From: Peristeroidobacter agariperforans
GTDB lineage: Bacteria; Pseudomonadota; Gammaproteobacteria; Steroidobacterales; Steroidobacteraceae
Assembly: GCF_004138335.1 (NCBI RefSeq)
Contig: NZ_RYFW01000001.1
Location: 2,749,244-2,813,243, forward strand
Direction: 5' to 3'
Length of the DNA: 64,000 bases
A program made the translations under genes and the position numbers. Under the pieces are notes generated by a model. That model searched no databases. It was not told where the DNA came from and saw only the letters and a list, made by a program, of their open reading frames with translations. This document shows positions 35,639 through 44,263 of this stretch, in pieces. Numbering within the stretch: the first letter of the stretch is position 1; the number at the start of each line of letters is the position of its first letter.

Positions 35639-37033
35639 TCAGCGCGCTTTTTCGAAGTCGCCTGGTCGCCACGTGCCGTCGAATGCGGCTCGCTGCGGGC
35701 CGTAGATGCGGAAATAGGCGAACCAGCCTTTGCCGGGCAGGGTCTTGATCCAGCGTTTTTCCTGACCCTTGGGTGCGTTCGGACCGAAATAAAGATCTAC
35801 GCTTTTCCCTGTAGCGTCCGTCAGCTCGAACAGCGAGCGCAGCGCGGCTTTCTGCTGCTCGGTCTGGATCTGTGAGCGAGTGTCCGTATCGTAGACGGTG
35901 ACCGACCAGAACAGCTTGCCAGGGACCGGCAGAGGAACGCTGAGTTTGTACGTGCTGCCGCCATCGAGATAGGCGCCAGCCTGATCGCTCTGAGCCAGCC
36001 AATATAACGAACCGGCTTGCGGGTCCCGTCGAAACATCGCGGGCGAGGCGCCGATCGCTTGATAGAACCATTTCTCACGGGCCTCGAGGTCCAGCCGGTC
36101 GTGCGTGTTGAAGTCGCCATCCTCGTAACGCAAGCTCACCCACTGCCATTTGCGATCCGGCCACGGCAGCCGGTCCGGCCGACGATCCCCGAACGCCTGC
36201 ACGCGCATCTGCGAGTTGGCCGTGCGCGCCGCCTCCTCGAGAATCGATTTCATGCGTCCGTCGGGCTTGAACGGTTTGCCTTTTTCGATGCCGAGCGCGG
36301 CGAGCTCGCCATATTCGTTGTGATAGCCCTCGAACAGGGGCTCGGTGTCGAGCGTCTGGTGCAGCACTTCCCAGAATTGGATGTTGTCTTCCCAATCGAG
36401 CGGCGTGGTGTCCTGCGTCTTGCCGGTGACATCGAGCCACTGCGGCTGCTGCCACGGCGTTGTCGAATTCAGTGGATATACCTTTACTGTCTTGATTCGT
36501 TCCTTCGCCCCTTTCACGTCGCCTTCGACGGGCAGCGAGCGCACGCCGACGATCTGGCGATTGCTGCTCGCACGGTGCACGTAGTAGCCGCTTGCGGGCA
36601 CGGCGCCGTCGTAGTCCGGCCCGATCAGCAAATGTTTGCCGCCATTGCCGGCATCGGGGCCCGGCAAACCCATGTCCGCGACCCAGCGTTGGTTCACGTC
36701 CATGGAGCAAACGATCAACGGTCCGGGCGCCAGCTCGACCACCAGCGGGCCGATGCTCAGATCGAGCAGCAGCGGACCGTAGGGCGTATCCGAGTTCGCC
36801 GTGTAAACCAACTGCTCGGGCGCGCAGTCGAGAATGCCAAAGACCTTGTTGGTGACGATGCCGATCTGCTCATTGCCTCGAACGATGGCCGCACCCGAGA
36901 CGGTCGGATAGAAAAACTTGTAGGCCTGAATCGCGCGCTCGAGATCCGCATCGTCATAGGCTTGTTTCACGGTGTCGAGCGTGGGAAAGCCGCGCTCGAA
37001 GGTGTAGCGGGCCGTGCTGCCGGCGTATGCCAT
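35639..37033 (-). CDS. DUF1254/DUF1214 domain protein
   Basis: A 464-residue protein of the DUF1254 family. The N-terminal half carries DUF1254 motifs (FFYPTVSGAAIVRGNEQIG, VYTANSDTPYGPLLLDL, PLIVCSMDVNQRWVADMGLPGPDAG) and the C-terminal half DUF1214 (LPVPGKLFWSVTVYDTDTRSQI, GWFAYFRIYGPQRAAFD). Function is unknown; the fold is beta-rich and family members are often periplasmic or lipid-associated. No signal peptide is visible from ATG 37033, which has AGGAG upstream. Divergent from the DUF4239 gene. Confidence 0.9.
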   Translation of the reverse strand: MAYAGSTARYTFERGFPTLDTVKQAYDDADLERAIQAYKFFYPTVSGAAIVRGNEQIGIVTNKVFGILDCAPEQLVYTANSDTPYGPLLLDLSIGPLVVELAPGPLIVCSMDVNQRWVADMGLPGPDAGNGGKHLLIGPDYDGAVPASGYYVHRASSNRQIVGVRSLPVEGDVKGAKERIKTVKVYPLNSTTPWQQPQWLDVTGKTQDTTPLDWEDNIQFWEVLHQTLDTEPLFEGYHNEYGELAALGIEKGKPFKPDGRMKSILEEAARTANSQMRVQAFGDRRPDRLPWPDRKWQWVSLRYEDGDFNTHDRLDLEAREKWFYQAIGASPAMFRRDPQAGSLYWLAQSDQAGAYLDGGSTYKLSVPLPVPGKLFWSVTVYDTDTRSQIQTEQQKAALRSLFELTDATGKSVDLYFGPNAPKGQEKRWIKTLPGKGWFAYFRIYGPQRAAFDGTWRPGDFEKAR

Positions 37034-37097
37034 GGGGAACTCCTGCTGTTGAATTGTCAGTCTGGAATGGCGATGTGATAGCGCACATACGCGCAAT

Positions 37098-37133
37098 GGG
37101 CACAGCTAAGGAATGCAGGCACAAGCTGTGCCC
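37098..37133. promoter_or_regulatory. 10-bp inverted repeat between DUF1254 and DUF4239 genes
   Basis: GGGCACAGCT (37098-37107) and AGCTGTGCCC (37124-37133) are perfect complements with a 16-nt loop. It lies 65 bp upstream of the DUF1254 gene and 100 bp upstream of the DUF4239 gene. A shared operator or RNA hairpin is possible. Confidence 0.45.
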
Positions 37134-37233
37134 GTGGCGACGATGCTCGGACAGCCGACCGGAGCATTTACTCGCCTCAACTCCGTTGCGCGTGACCAGT
37201 CATGACCAAGTCCAACGGCTCCAACAGGCGCGC

Positions 37234-38001
37234 ATGCTAGTTCTGCAATCCGCGCTGTTCGCGCTGGCGCTCTTCATCGGCACGCTCGTCTGTCTCCGAG
37301 TCGGTTGGCATATCGGGCGTGAACGGTTGCGCGATGCCGACGCCGGCGCTGGGCTGGGCGCCGTGGACGGCGCTGTGTTCGGCTTGATGGGGCTATTGCT
37401 CGCATTCACGTTCACAGGCGCCGCGGCGCGGTTCGACCATCGACGCGATCTCATCGTGGAAGAAGTCAACGCGATCGGAACGGCCTACCTCCGGCTCGAT
37501 CTGCTGCAACCTGATGCTCGTGACGACCTGAGAGTGCTGATGCGCCAGTACGTCGACGCGCGCATCGCAACTTACGCAAACGTAACGGATGAATCGGCGG
37601 TGCGGGAGGCTCTGCAGCGAACGCAGGATGCGCAGGCCGCGTTGTGGTCCCGCATGTCTGCGGCACTGAAGGCCGAGACCCAATTGGCATTGGTGGCAAG
37701 CATCGTGCCCGCCGTCAATTCGATGTTCGATATCGCACAAACGCGAATACTGGCAACCCGCCAGCATCCGCCGCTCGCGGTCTATCTGATGCTGGGATTG
37801 CTGGTGTTGGTGAGTTCGTTGTTAGCCGGCTTCAGCATGGCCAAGGCGGCCTCGCAAAGCCGGCTGCACGTGGTGGCGTTCGCGGCCATCTTGAGCTCGT
37901 CCATCTATTTGATCCTGGATCTCGAGTTTCCCCGCCTAGGGTTCATTCGCGTCGATCGGTTCGATCAGGCGCTGCTGGATTTGCGAACGACGTTGGATTG
38001 A
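37234..38001 (+). CDS. DUF4239 (bestrophin-like) membrane protein
   Basis: A 255-residue integral-membrane protein. Hydrophobic segments lie at about 4-24, 45-65 (GAVFGLMGLLLAFTFTGAAARFDHRR), 185-205 and 213-230. The FDHRRDLIVEEVNAIGTAYLRLDLL region is the DUF4239 signature. Function is unknown; a bestrophin-like channel fold has been suggested for the family. The start is ATG 37234 (AGG upstream); the frame is open to 37027, but those codons look non-coding. It ends 3 bp from the convergent lipoprotein gene. Confidence 0.87.
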   Translation: MLVLQSALFALALFIGTLVCLRVGWHIGRERLRDADAGAGLGAVDGAVFGLMGLLLAFTFTGAAARFDHRRDLIVEEVNAIGTAYLRLDLLQPDARDDLRVLMRQYVDARIATYANVTDESAVREALQRTQDAQAALWSRMSAALKAETQLALVASIVPAVNSMFDIAQTRILATRQHPPLAVYLMLGLLVLVSSLLAGFSMAKAASQSRLHVVAFAAILSSSIYLILDLEFPRLGFIRVDRFDQALLDLRTTLD

Positions 38002-38004
38002 GCT

Positions 38005-39144
38005 TCAGAGCTTTGCGTCGCACGCCGGCTGGCCGGGATATTCCAGCTCCATCATCACCCACTCCCGGCGCGACGTGCCGAAGCGCGAGCCGATCTCGCA
38101 GAGCGTGCGGTCGAGTTGTTCCATCGGCTTGAGCTCGGGAGCGAGCGGCAGGGCAGCGGCATCATCAGTGGTGGCGGCGCTCGGGAGGAGGGTGATGCCG
38201 CTGCGAAGTTGCACCGGCGCCGGTGCGGCGGCCTGTACTGTGATATGGCCGGTGCGAGACCAGGCGTCGGCGGTGAACGCGAGGGTGATGTCGTCCATGC
38301 CGTTCGCGACATCGACGCGCATCGGTTCGTCGCGCCAGAACGCCATCTTGTTGAGGATAAAGCTCAGCCCGCGTGAGAAGTTGAGGCCGAAGAGCGAGCT
38401 GTCGTGCACGGGTGTCCATGACTCCACGCCGAACTCGGTCGCGAGCGCCTGTGCTTTCTCGCGTCCGCCGATCGCTTCGACCAGCGAGAGCATCGTTGGC
38501 ACCGAAGCAGTGATGCCGGTGGTGGTGGCAATGTTGTCCTCGATCACATATCGCTGATGAGGAACATACACGGCTGTCGGATGGTTCTCGCGCAATTCGT
38601 CGAGGTAATACCAGTGCGTCGTGAAGCGACGATCATCCAGCAGCCCGGCGTTTCCCACGACGAGCCCGCCGACGCAGACGCCAATGATGCGTGCGCCGCG
38701 CTCCGATTGTTGTTTCAGCCAGGTCAGGATCGCGCCGCCGTTGGTTGCATCCATCCTCGGCTCGTTCATGGCCGGCACGATCACGTAGTCGGCGCCGTTG
38801 GGATAGGCCTGGTCGAAGCTGGCGAGGTCTTGAGCGACTTCGATCTCAAACGCTGGATATAACGAGACGCGGCCGGAGCGCACGGCGACGGCGTGCACAT
38901 CGGCGATGCCGGCGCGCTGTAGGACTGCATGAGTCAGCAGAAAGTCCGTGGTTTCAGTGCCTTCGTTCCGCGCAACGACGGCGATGACGGGCCTGCCTTC
39001 ACGCCGTGGCTTGATGGCTTCGACGAATGCTGTGGCTTGTTGTGCGGCGGCGGCCGCGTCAGGGGGAGGCGCAGGGGGCACATCGGAACCGCAGCCGGCC
39101 AGTGCAAACATTGCCAATGTGACCGTCCAGCTGATAGATCTCAT
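38005..39144 (-). CDS. DJ-1/PfpI-family lipoprotein
   Basis: A 379-residue predicted lipoprotein with lipobox FALAGC (Cys18) followed by a Pro/Ala-rich linker. The main part (about 50-235) is a DJ-1/PfpI glutamine-amidotransferase-like domain with the nucleophile-elbow cysteine in IIGVCVGGLVVGNAGLLDDRR and THWYYLDEL after it, like the N-terminal domain of GATase1-type AraC regulators. No AraC helix-turn-helix follows; the C-terminal 140 residues are unassigned. Catalysis is uncertain. It is leftward and 37 bp upstream of the amidase 3' end. Confidence 0.82.
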   Translation of the reverse strand: MRSISWTVTLAMFALAGCGSDVPPAPPPDAAAAAQQATAFVEAIKPRREGRPVIAVVARNEGTETTDFLLTHAVLQRAGIADVHAVAVRSGRVSLYPAFEIEVAQDLASFDQAYPNGADYVIVPAMNEPRMDATNGGAILTWLKQQSERGARIIGVCVGGLVVGNAGLLDDRRFTTHWYYLDELRENHPTAVYVPHQRYVIEDNIATTTGITASVPTMLSLVEAIGGREKAQALATEFGVESWTPVHDSSLFGLNFSRGLSFILNKMAFWRDEPMRVDVANGMDDITLAFTADAWSRTGHITVQAAAPAPVQLRSGITLLPSAATTDDAAALPLAPELKPMEQLDRTLCEIGSRFGTSRREWVMMELEYPGQPACDAKL

Positions 39145-39180
39145 GCCGACGCCCCTGTCCTATGTGTAGTGAGCTCAACC

Positions 39181-40533
39181 TTAGCAGAGTCGCCGCCGAT
39201 CGAGGGCGCCCTCGATGCCTTGCGCGATGGCCAGTAGACGTTCATCGGTCCCGCGCCGTCCGATCAGCATCAAGCCGACGGGCGGCTCGCCTTGGCGATG
39301 GATCGGCAGAGAGATCGCACAACCATCGAGGAAGTTTGCCAGCGATGGGTTGCGAAGTACGAGCACATTCAGCCGCGCATAGTCAGCATCGTGCGCAAAA
39401 GCTGCGAACGGCGGCGGAATGATCGGCGTGGTCGGCAACACCAGGGCATCCACGTCGCCGGCGGCTCGCTCGAAACCGGCAATGACTTCCGCTCGGGCAT
39501 CGTGCATCTCGCGCACGTATTGGTCGGTGAAGTCGGCGGCTTTGAGAATCCGGTTCGCGACTCGCGGGTCGTATCGATCGCGGAAGCGTTCGAGGAGCGG
39601 TCGATGCCACGCATAAGCTTCGGCCGTCGCGATCCCGCCCCGTGAGTTTATCTCTGGAATGCGCATCAGCTCGGGCAACGGCTGCTGCGAAATCGAAACG
39701 CCCGCACGCGCCAGCTCATCGACACCGCGTTCGAACGCTTTGGTCACATGTTCGTCCAGATCATTCAGCGCGAGGGATGTTGGCAGCAGCAGTCGAATAT
39801 CACTAAGCGAAGCAGAAGCGACTGGTCGCGGCGTGACTCCTCTCACGAGGGCATCGAGCGTCACACAGCAAGAAACGCTGTTTGCGAGCGGTCCAATCGA
39901 ATCCAGCGAATGCGCCAGCGGTGTTACGCCATCGCGCGGCACTCGATGTGCTGTCGGTTTGAAACCGACGATGCCGCAGAACGCGGCGGGAATTCGACAC
40001 GAGCCGCCGGTGTCCGTGCCCAAGCTCGCCGCCGCCATGCCGTCCGCAACCGCGACCGCGCCGCCCGACGTAGAGCCGCCTGGAATTCGGCCGGTGGCGC
40101 GATCGAACGGACTCGCGGGTGTGCCGTAGTGGGGATTCAGTCCCAAGCCGGAGAACGCAAACTCGGTCATGGTATTGCGACCGATAAATATGAAACCGGC
40201 GGCGCGCAGTCGAGCGATGACGGGAGCATCGCGCAGCGCCGGTGGCTCGTTCGCCAGAATGCGAGAGCCGGCGCGGGTGACCTCACCGGCCACATCGAAC
40301 AGATCTTTGATCGCGATCGGAATGCCGGCGAACTCGGGCAGGGCTACCCCGGCCGCTCGCTTCCGGTCCACCTCGTCCGCCTGGGCTCGGGCGGTTTGCG
40401 AAGCGACGGTCATGAAGGCGCGCGAGCCTTCGCCGTCCGGATCGGCGATCCGGTCGAGCGCTTCGTCGACGAGTTGCCGGGCACGCAGGGCGCCGCTGGC
40501 CAGCGCCCGGGCCAGATCTTCGAGTGTTTGCAT
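39181..40533 (-). CDS. Amidase signature-family hydrolase
   Basis: A 450-residue amidase of the GatA/AS family, which hydrolyses C-N amide bonds. The Lys-cisSer-Ser triad is visible: GIPIAIKDLFDV (Lys), GGSTSGGAVAVADG (cis-Ser region) and SLGTDTGGSCRIPAAFCG (nucleophile Ser in the GGS of DTGGS). The rest is typical (IVGFKPTAHRVPRDGV, LPTTPIIPPPF). Substrate is unknown; no gatB or gatC is adjacent, so it is not the tRNA amidotransferase. ATG 40533 fits the family start; the frame extends into the repeat region upstream without homology. Confidence 0.9.
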   Translation of the reverse strand: MQTLEDLARALASGALRARQLVDEALDRIADPDGEGSRAFMTVASQTARAQADEVDRKRAAGVALPEFAGIPIAIKDLFDVAGEVTRAGSRILANEPPALRDAPVIARLRAAGFIFIGRNTMTEFAFSGLGLNPHYGTPASPFDRATGRIPGGSTSGGAVAVADGMAAASLGTDTGGSCRIPAAFCGIVGFKPTAHRVPRDGVTPLAHSLDSIGPLANSVSCCVTLDALVRGVTPRPVASASLSDIRLLLPTSLALNDLDEHVTKAFERGVDELARAGVSISQQPLPELMRIPEINSRGGIATAEAYAWHRPLLERFRDRYDPRVANRILKAADFTDQYVREMHDARAEVIAGFERAAGDVDALVLPTTPIIPPPFAAFAHDADYARLNVLVLRNPSLANFLDGCAISLPIHRQGEPPVGLMLIGRRGTDERLLAIAQGIEGALDRRRLC

Positions 40534-40605
40534 GAGCTGAGTCTGCCACGGGACGCACGCGGGGAAACCCTCATCGAGGGATTGGGGACTTCGCTCACAG
40601 TAGCC

Positions 40606-40712
40606 AGCTGACTTGGGCAGGGAGGCCCTGATGCAGCGGGCACATGGACGTGCAGGAGCTGACTTGGGCAGGGAGGCCCTGATGCAGCGGGCACATGGAC
40701 GTGCAGGAGCTG
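40606..40712. repeat. 51-bp perfect tandem duplication in divergent promoter region
   Basis: A 51-bp unit occurs twice without a mismatch (40606-40656, 40657-40707) plus 5 bp of a third. Each unit contains the dyads CAGGG-AGG-CCCTG (40618-40630 and 40669-40681) and GCAC-N6-GTGC (40640-40653 and 40691-40704). It lies between the amidase (leftward) and mltF-like (rightward) genes, so it duplicates possible operator sites. Confidence 0.93.
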
Positions 40713-40781
40713 CCGACATTGCCCCGGAGGCCGCTTTCGGGTCCAATGCCGGGCCTTGCGGGTTGCCATTAAGGAGCGGGG

Positions 40782-42218
40782 TTGAAGATCACCCTCGCCA
40801 TCATCGCGATGCTGCTGCTGGGCACGTGTTCCCAGCCGCCGAGCGTCATGGAGCAGATATTGCGCAGTGGGGAGCTGCGCGTCGTGACCCGCAACCTGCC
40901 GAGCGCCTATTACCTCGGCGCGGATGGTCCGCAGGGGCCCGAATTCGATCTGGCCGCGCGCTTTGCCGCCGAGCTGGGCGTCAAGCTCTTCATCTATTCC
41001 GTGCCCAACGTCGCCGACGCGATGCGCGAGCTCGAGTCACGCCGGGCTCACATCGCCGCGGCCGGTCTGACGCGTGGCCTGCGCTTGCCGCCGCAAACGG
41101 GCTTCGGTCCGCCCTATCAGCAGGTGCGCGAGCATCTGATTTTCCGGCAAGGCGATCCGCGACCGCGACGGCTCGACCAAACCTACGACGGTCACATCGA
41201 AGTCGTCGCCGGGACCGCGCACGCCGCCACGCTCGAACAACTTCGCGTTCACTACGCCAATCTGTCGTGGGTCGAGAATCCCGCCGTCGAAACGGAAGAG
41301 TTGTTGTATCGATTGTCCCGGCGCGAGTTCGATTACACGGTCGCGGATTCGAACGAATTCGCCATCGGTCGCGCGTTCCATCCTGAAATTCGGATCGCCT
41401 TCGATTTGTCCGGGGGCAAGGCGCTGGCGTGGGCCGTCGATTCGCGCGATTCGACTTTGCTCAAGCGCGTCACCGCGTTCTTCTCATCCGCGCGCGCCGA
41501 AGGGCGGCTCGCTTCCATTCTCGATACTTATTATGGAGCGACGGACCGGTTCGACTACATCCAGGCGCGCGTGTTCATGGAACATATCGAATCGCGCTTG
41601 CCGCAGTACCGTCACTGGTTCAAGGAGGCGGCTGGCGAGGTCGGTATCGATTGGCGGCTGCTGGCGGCTGTGGGTTATCAGGAGTCACATTGGGATCCGG
41701 CCGCGACTTCTCACACCGGCGTGCGCGGTTTGATGATGCTCACCGAAGAAACCGCGCAGTCACTGAACATCGACGATCGATTGGATCCGCGCGACAGTAT
41801 TTTCGGAGGGGCGAAATATTTCGCCTGGCTGCGCGACCAGATTCCCAAGCGAATCCTGGAGCCGGATCGAACCTGGTTTACGCTGGCCGCCTATAACGTC
41901 GGCGTCGGCCATCTCGAAGATGCGCGCATCCTGACGCAGATGCACGGCAAGAATCCGGATGCATGGAACGACGTGCGCGAGCATTTGCCGCTGCTGACGC
42001 AGGAGAAATGGTATTCGCGAGTGAAGCGCGGCTATGCGAGAGGCTGGGAGCCGGTGCGCTTCGTGGAGAACATCCGCGGCTACATCGATATTCTGGACTG
42101 GGTGGCGACCGACTCGGGTCCGGCGGCACAGCGTGAGGCAGGTGCGTCGGCGACGAGCGCGACCAGCACCGTCGTCGCGCCAACGAATCCGAACAGCATG
42201 CTGACGCCGAGGCGCTGA
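40782..42218 (+). CDS. mltF: Membrane-bound lytic transglycosylase F (MltF-like)
   Basis: A 478-residue peptidoglycan-cleaving enzyme. N-terminal signal with a lipobox-like LLLGTC, then a periplasmic SBP-3-like domain (about 30-265, ELRVVTRNLPSAYYLG and GPEFDLAARFAAELG), then the lytic transglycosylase domain (about 290-440) with catalytic Glu in VGYQESHWDPAA, GVRGLMMLT and LAAYNVGVGHLEDAR. Start is TTG 40782 behind AAGGAG (40771-40776); the next ATG (40809) would cut the signal peptide. The Thr/Ser/Ala-rich tail is probably disordered. Confidence 0.93.
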   Translation: MKITLAIIAMLLLGTCSQPPSVMEQILRSGELRVVTRNLPSAYYLGADGPQGPEFDLAARFAAELGVKLFIYSVPNVADAMRELESRRAHIAAAGLTRGLRLPPQTGFGPPYQQVREHLIFRQGDPRPRRLDQTYDGHIEVVAGTAHAATLEQLRVHYANLSWVENPAVETEELLYRLSRREFDYTVADSNEFAIGRAFHPEIRIAFDLSGGKALAWAVDSRDSTLLKRVTAFFSSARAEGRLASILDTYYGATDRFDYIQARVFMEHIESRLPQYRHWFKEAAGEVGIDWRLLAAVGYQESHWDPAATSHTGVRGLMMLTEETAQSLNIDDRLDPRDSIFGGAKYFAWLRDQIPKRILEPDRTWFTLAAYNVGVGHLEDARILTQMHGKNPDAWNDVREHLPLLTQEKWYSRVKRGYARGWEPVRFVENIRGYIDILDWVATDSGPAAQREAGASATSATSTVVAPTNPNSMLTPRR

Positions 42219-42294
42219 ATGATCCAAGGATCGAAAGCGGCCAAGGTCCTTTCGATACGCTCGCCAAAAGGCGTGACTTGTGTCGAGCTGCGAA

Positions 42295-43731
42295 TCAGCG
42301 CTTCTTCTGCTGCGCCTTCTCGGCGTAGGTGCGTGCCAGCTCTTCGGCGAACAGCGTCGGCAGGTTCTGCTCGTTGCGCTGATTGAGTACCTGATAGAAC
42401 TCGGTGTAGAGGTCCCAGTACTTCATCTTGTTGGCCGCGCCGAGCAGCGCGCCGCGCTTCAAGCCGCGATCGAACTTTTCCTGCAGCTCGCCCGGCTCGA
42501 TGCGATTCATCACTTCGTCGATTGCCGCCTGGATGGCCGCAGACAACGATTGCTGGTGGGCGCGCAGATCCGCGAACGAATCGCGGATCGCGTCTACCGG
42601 CCCGAGATAACGCGTGTTGTTATGGCCGTCGAACAGCTTCACCAAAGCTTCATCGACGCTCGGCGAGAATTTCAGCGGATTGTTGTCCGCCGGCTGAATC
42701 GTCGTCTGGCTGAGGCGCAGACGATTCTTCTGATCGGCGCGACCCTTGAGCACATCCATCAAACCGAGCACGACCTCGCGAGTCATTTGACCGGCGAGTT
42801 GCAGCAGCGCGTGCTGGGTTTCCAGCGGAATCGACGCCGGATCGATGCCGGCGCCCCGGCAGAACGCTTCGACGCCATTGGCCGGCTCGAGCACTGCATC
42901 GGTTGCGCGGCGGCCGGTGCGGGGCTCCGGCGTCGGCGCAGCAGCGGGCTTCTCGGCCGGACGAGCTAGCGACGCGGGATTGGTCAACGCCTGCAACGAC
43001 TTTCGATCGTACGGCTTGGTCTGCATCTGCCAGTCGTCGGGCTTACCATTGGGCACGACGGTGCGCTGCTCGATTTCCTCGGGCGCATCCAACAGCGAAG
43101 CAAAGCCACTGCGCGCGGGCTTGCCGGGCACGGTGTTGTTGTTCGGAACACCCGGCCGGGTCGACTGCAGGTCGATGCCCAACGCCTTGTTGAGATCGAA
43201 CATGCTGGGGCTCGAGTTGCCGGCACTGACCGTGGCGGCGGCAGGGCTTGGCACAGGGGCCGGCTTGATGGCCGCGTCGGTCAACAGGTCGGTGATGTCC
43301 AGCTCTTCGCCAAGGTCCATCTCCGGCGCGGGCGATCTGCGGCGCGAACCAGAAGAGGAGCGGGCGGGCGCGGGCATCTGGCCGCTGGCATCCGAGGGGA
43401 AGTCCTGGCGCTCGTCCACGCTGACAATGATTTCATAGTCGCCGAGCCGCAGCCGATCGCCGTCTTTGAGAGCATAGGCGCCCGCGACCGAGGCGGGCAC
43501 ATCGGAGCCGTTGATGAAGACTCCGTTGGTGCTGGTATCCTCCAGCATCCATTGACCGGCACGAAACTCCACCTTGCAGTGGTGGCTGGAGATGTAGCGA
43601 TCGGGGTCCGGCAGGATCCAGTCGTTGTCCGCGGCGCGGCCGATCCGCCCGCCGGTGACGCCGAACAGGCGCGAGCTGCGCTTGCCGAGCGCCTTGTAGT
43701 GATCGCTGATGATGCGGAGTTTCAGTGCCAT
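42295..43731 (-). CDS. tagH: Type VI secretion-associated FHA protein TagH (orphan)
   Basis: A 478-residue protein with an N-terminal FHA domain (about 20-100: GRIGRAADNDWIL, ISSHHCKVEF, DTSTNGVFING) that would bind phosphothreonine, a low-complexity middle, and a C-terminal TagH/ImpI domain (about 290-475: LQLAGQMTREVVLGLMDVLKGR, FDRGLKRGALLGAANKMKYWD). In type VI clusters TagH works with a PpkA kinase to trigger firing. No other tss gene is in the window, so here it is separated from the apparatus or has another role. Divergent from the DUF1820 gene. Confidence 0.88.
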   Translation of the reverse strand: MALKLRIISDHYKALGKRSSRLFGVTGGRIGRAADNDWILPDPDRYISSHHCKVEFRAGQWMLEDTSTNGVFINGSDVPASVAGAYALKDGDRLRLGDYEIIVSVDERQDFPSDASGQMPAPARSSSGSRRRSPAPEMDLGEELDITDLLTDAAIKPAPVPSPAAATVSAGNSSPSMFDLNKALGIDLQSTRPGVPNNNTVPGKPARSGFASLLDAPEEIEQRTVVPNGKPDDWQMQTKPYDRKSLQALTNPASLARPAEKPAAAPTPEPRTGRRATDAVLEPANGVEAFCRGAGIDPASIPLETQHALLQLAGQMTREVVLGLMDVLKGRADQKNRLRLSQTTIQPADNNPLKFSPSVDEALVKLFDGHNNTRYLGPVDAIRDSFADLRAHQQSLSAAIQAAIDEVMNRIEPGELQEKFDRGLKRGALLGAANKMKYWDLYTEFYQVLNQRNEQNLPTLFAEELARTYAEKAQQKKR

Positions 43732-43779
43732 GGACCGAGAATTCAGGAGATTGCTTACGCGGTAGCGATCGCGGTGGCG

Positions 43780-43803
43780 TCAGGAATGTGATCAGGAATG
43801 TTA
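43780..43803. repeat. 12-bp near-perfect tandem repeat
   Basis: TCAGGAATGTGA and TCAGGAATGTTA (11 of 12 identical) lie head to tail in the gap between the divergent tagH and DUF1820 genes. It may overlap promoter elements. Confidence 0.6.
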
Positions 43804-43846
43804 CATAGCCTGGACCCGCAGCCTACCAACGAGGCCCAAGAGCAAG

Positions 43847-44176
43847 ATGGCAGCCAGTCACATTTTCAAGGTCGTGTTTGTCAACCAGGGCAAGGTCTAC
43901 GAGATCTACGCCCGCAAGGTCAGCCACGGCTCGTTGTTCGGCTTCGTGGAGGTCGAGGAGCTGGTGTTCGGCGAGCGTTCGGCCGTAGTGGTCGACCCTA
44001 CGGAAGAAAAGGTAAAGGCCGAATTCGAGGGCGTAAAACGCACCTATTTGCCCATGCACTCGGTGCTGCGCATCGACGAGGTGCGGCAGCAGGGCGTGAG
44101 CAAGATCAGCAATTTCGAGGGCTCGAACGTCACCCCGTTCCCGATGCCCGTGTACACGCCCGGCGACAAGAAGTAA
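43847..44176 (+). CDS. DUF1820 family protein
   Basis: A 109-residue soluble protein conserved in gammaproteobacteria with unknown role. The family start AASHIFKVVFVNQGKVYEIYA is intact, with LFGFVEVEELVFGE, KVKAEFEGVKRTYLPMHSVLRIDEV and NVTPFPMPVYTPGDKK at the end. It is a compact beta-rich, single-domain protein without a signal peptide. It lies upstream of purL with an 87-bp gap. Confidence 0.93.
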   Translation: MAASHIFKVVFVNQGKVYEIYARKVSHGSLFGFVEVEELVFGERSAVVVDPTEEKVKAEFEGVKRTYLPMHSVLRIDEVRQQGVSKISNFEGSNVTPFPMPVYTPGDKK

Positions 44177-44263
44177 GCGCAGCGGTCTGCCCGGTTTCGG
44201 GCACCAGGGTGGGCCCGTTTTCCTGTATGATTCGCGCCCGTTCCGCTGCCCCCTCCGCACCGC

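Noticed and set aside
40606-40712. Short CRISPR array
   Set aside because: The units are contiguous identical copies without distinct spacers and no cas gene is nearby; it is a tandem duplication.
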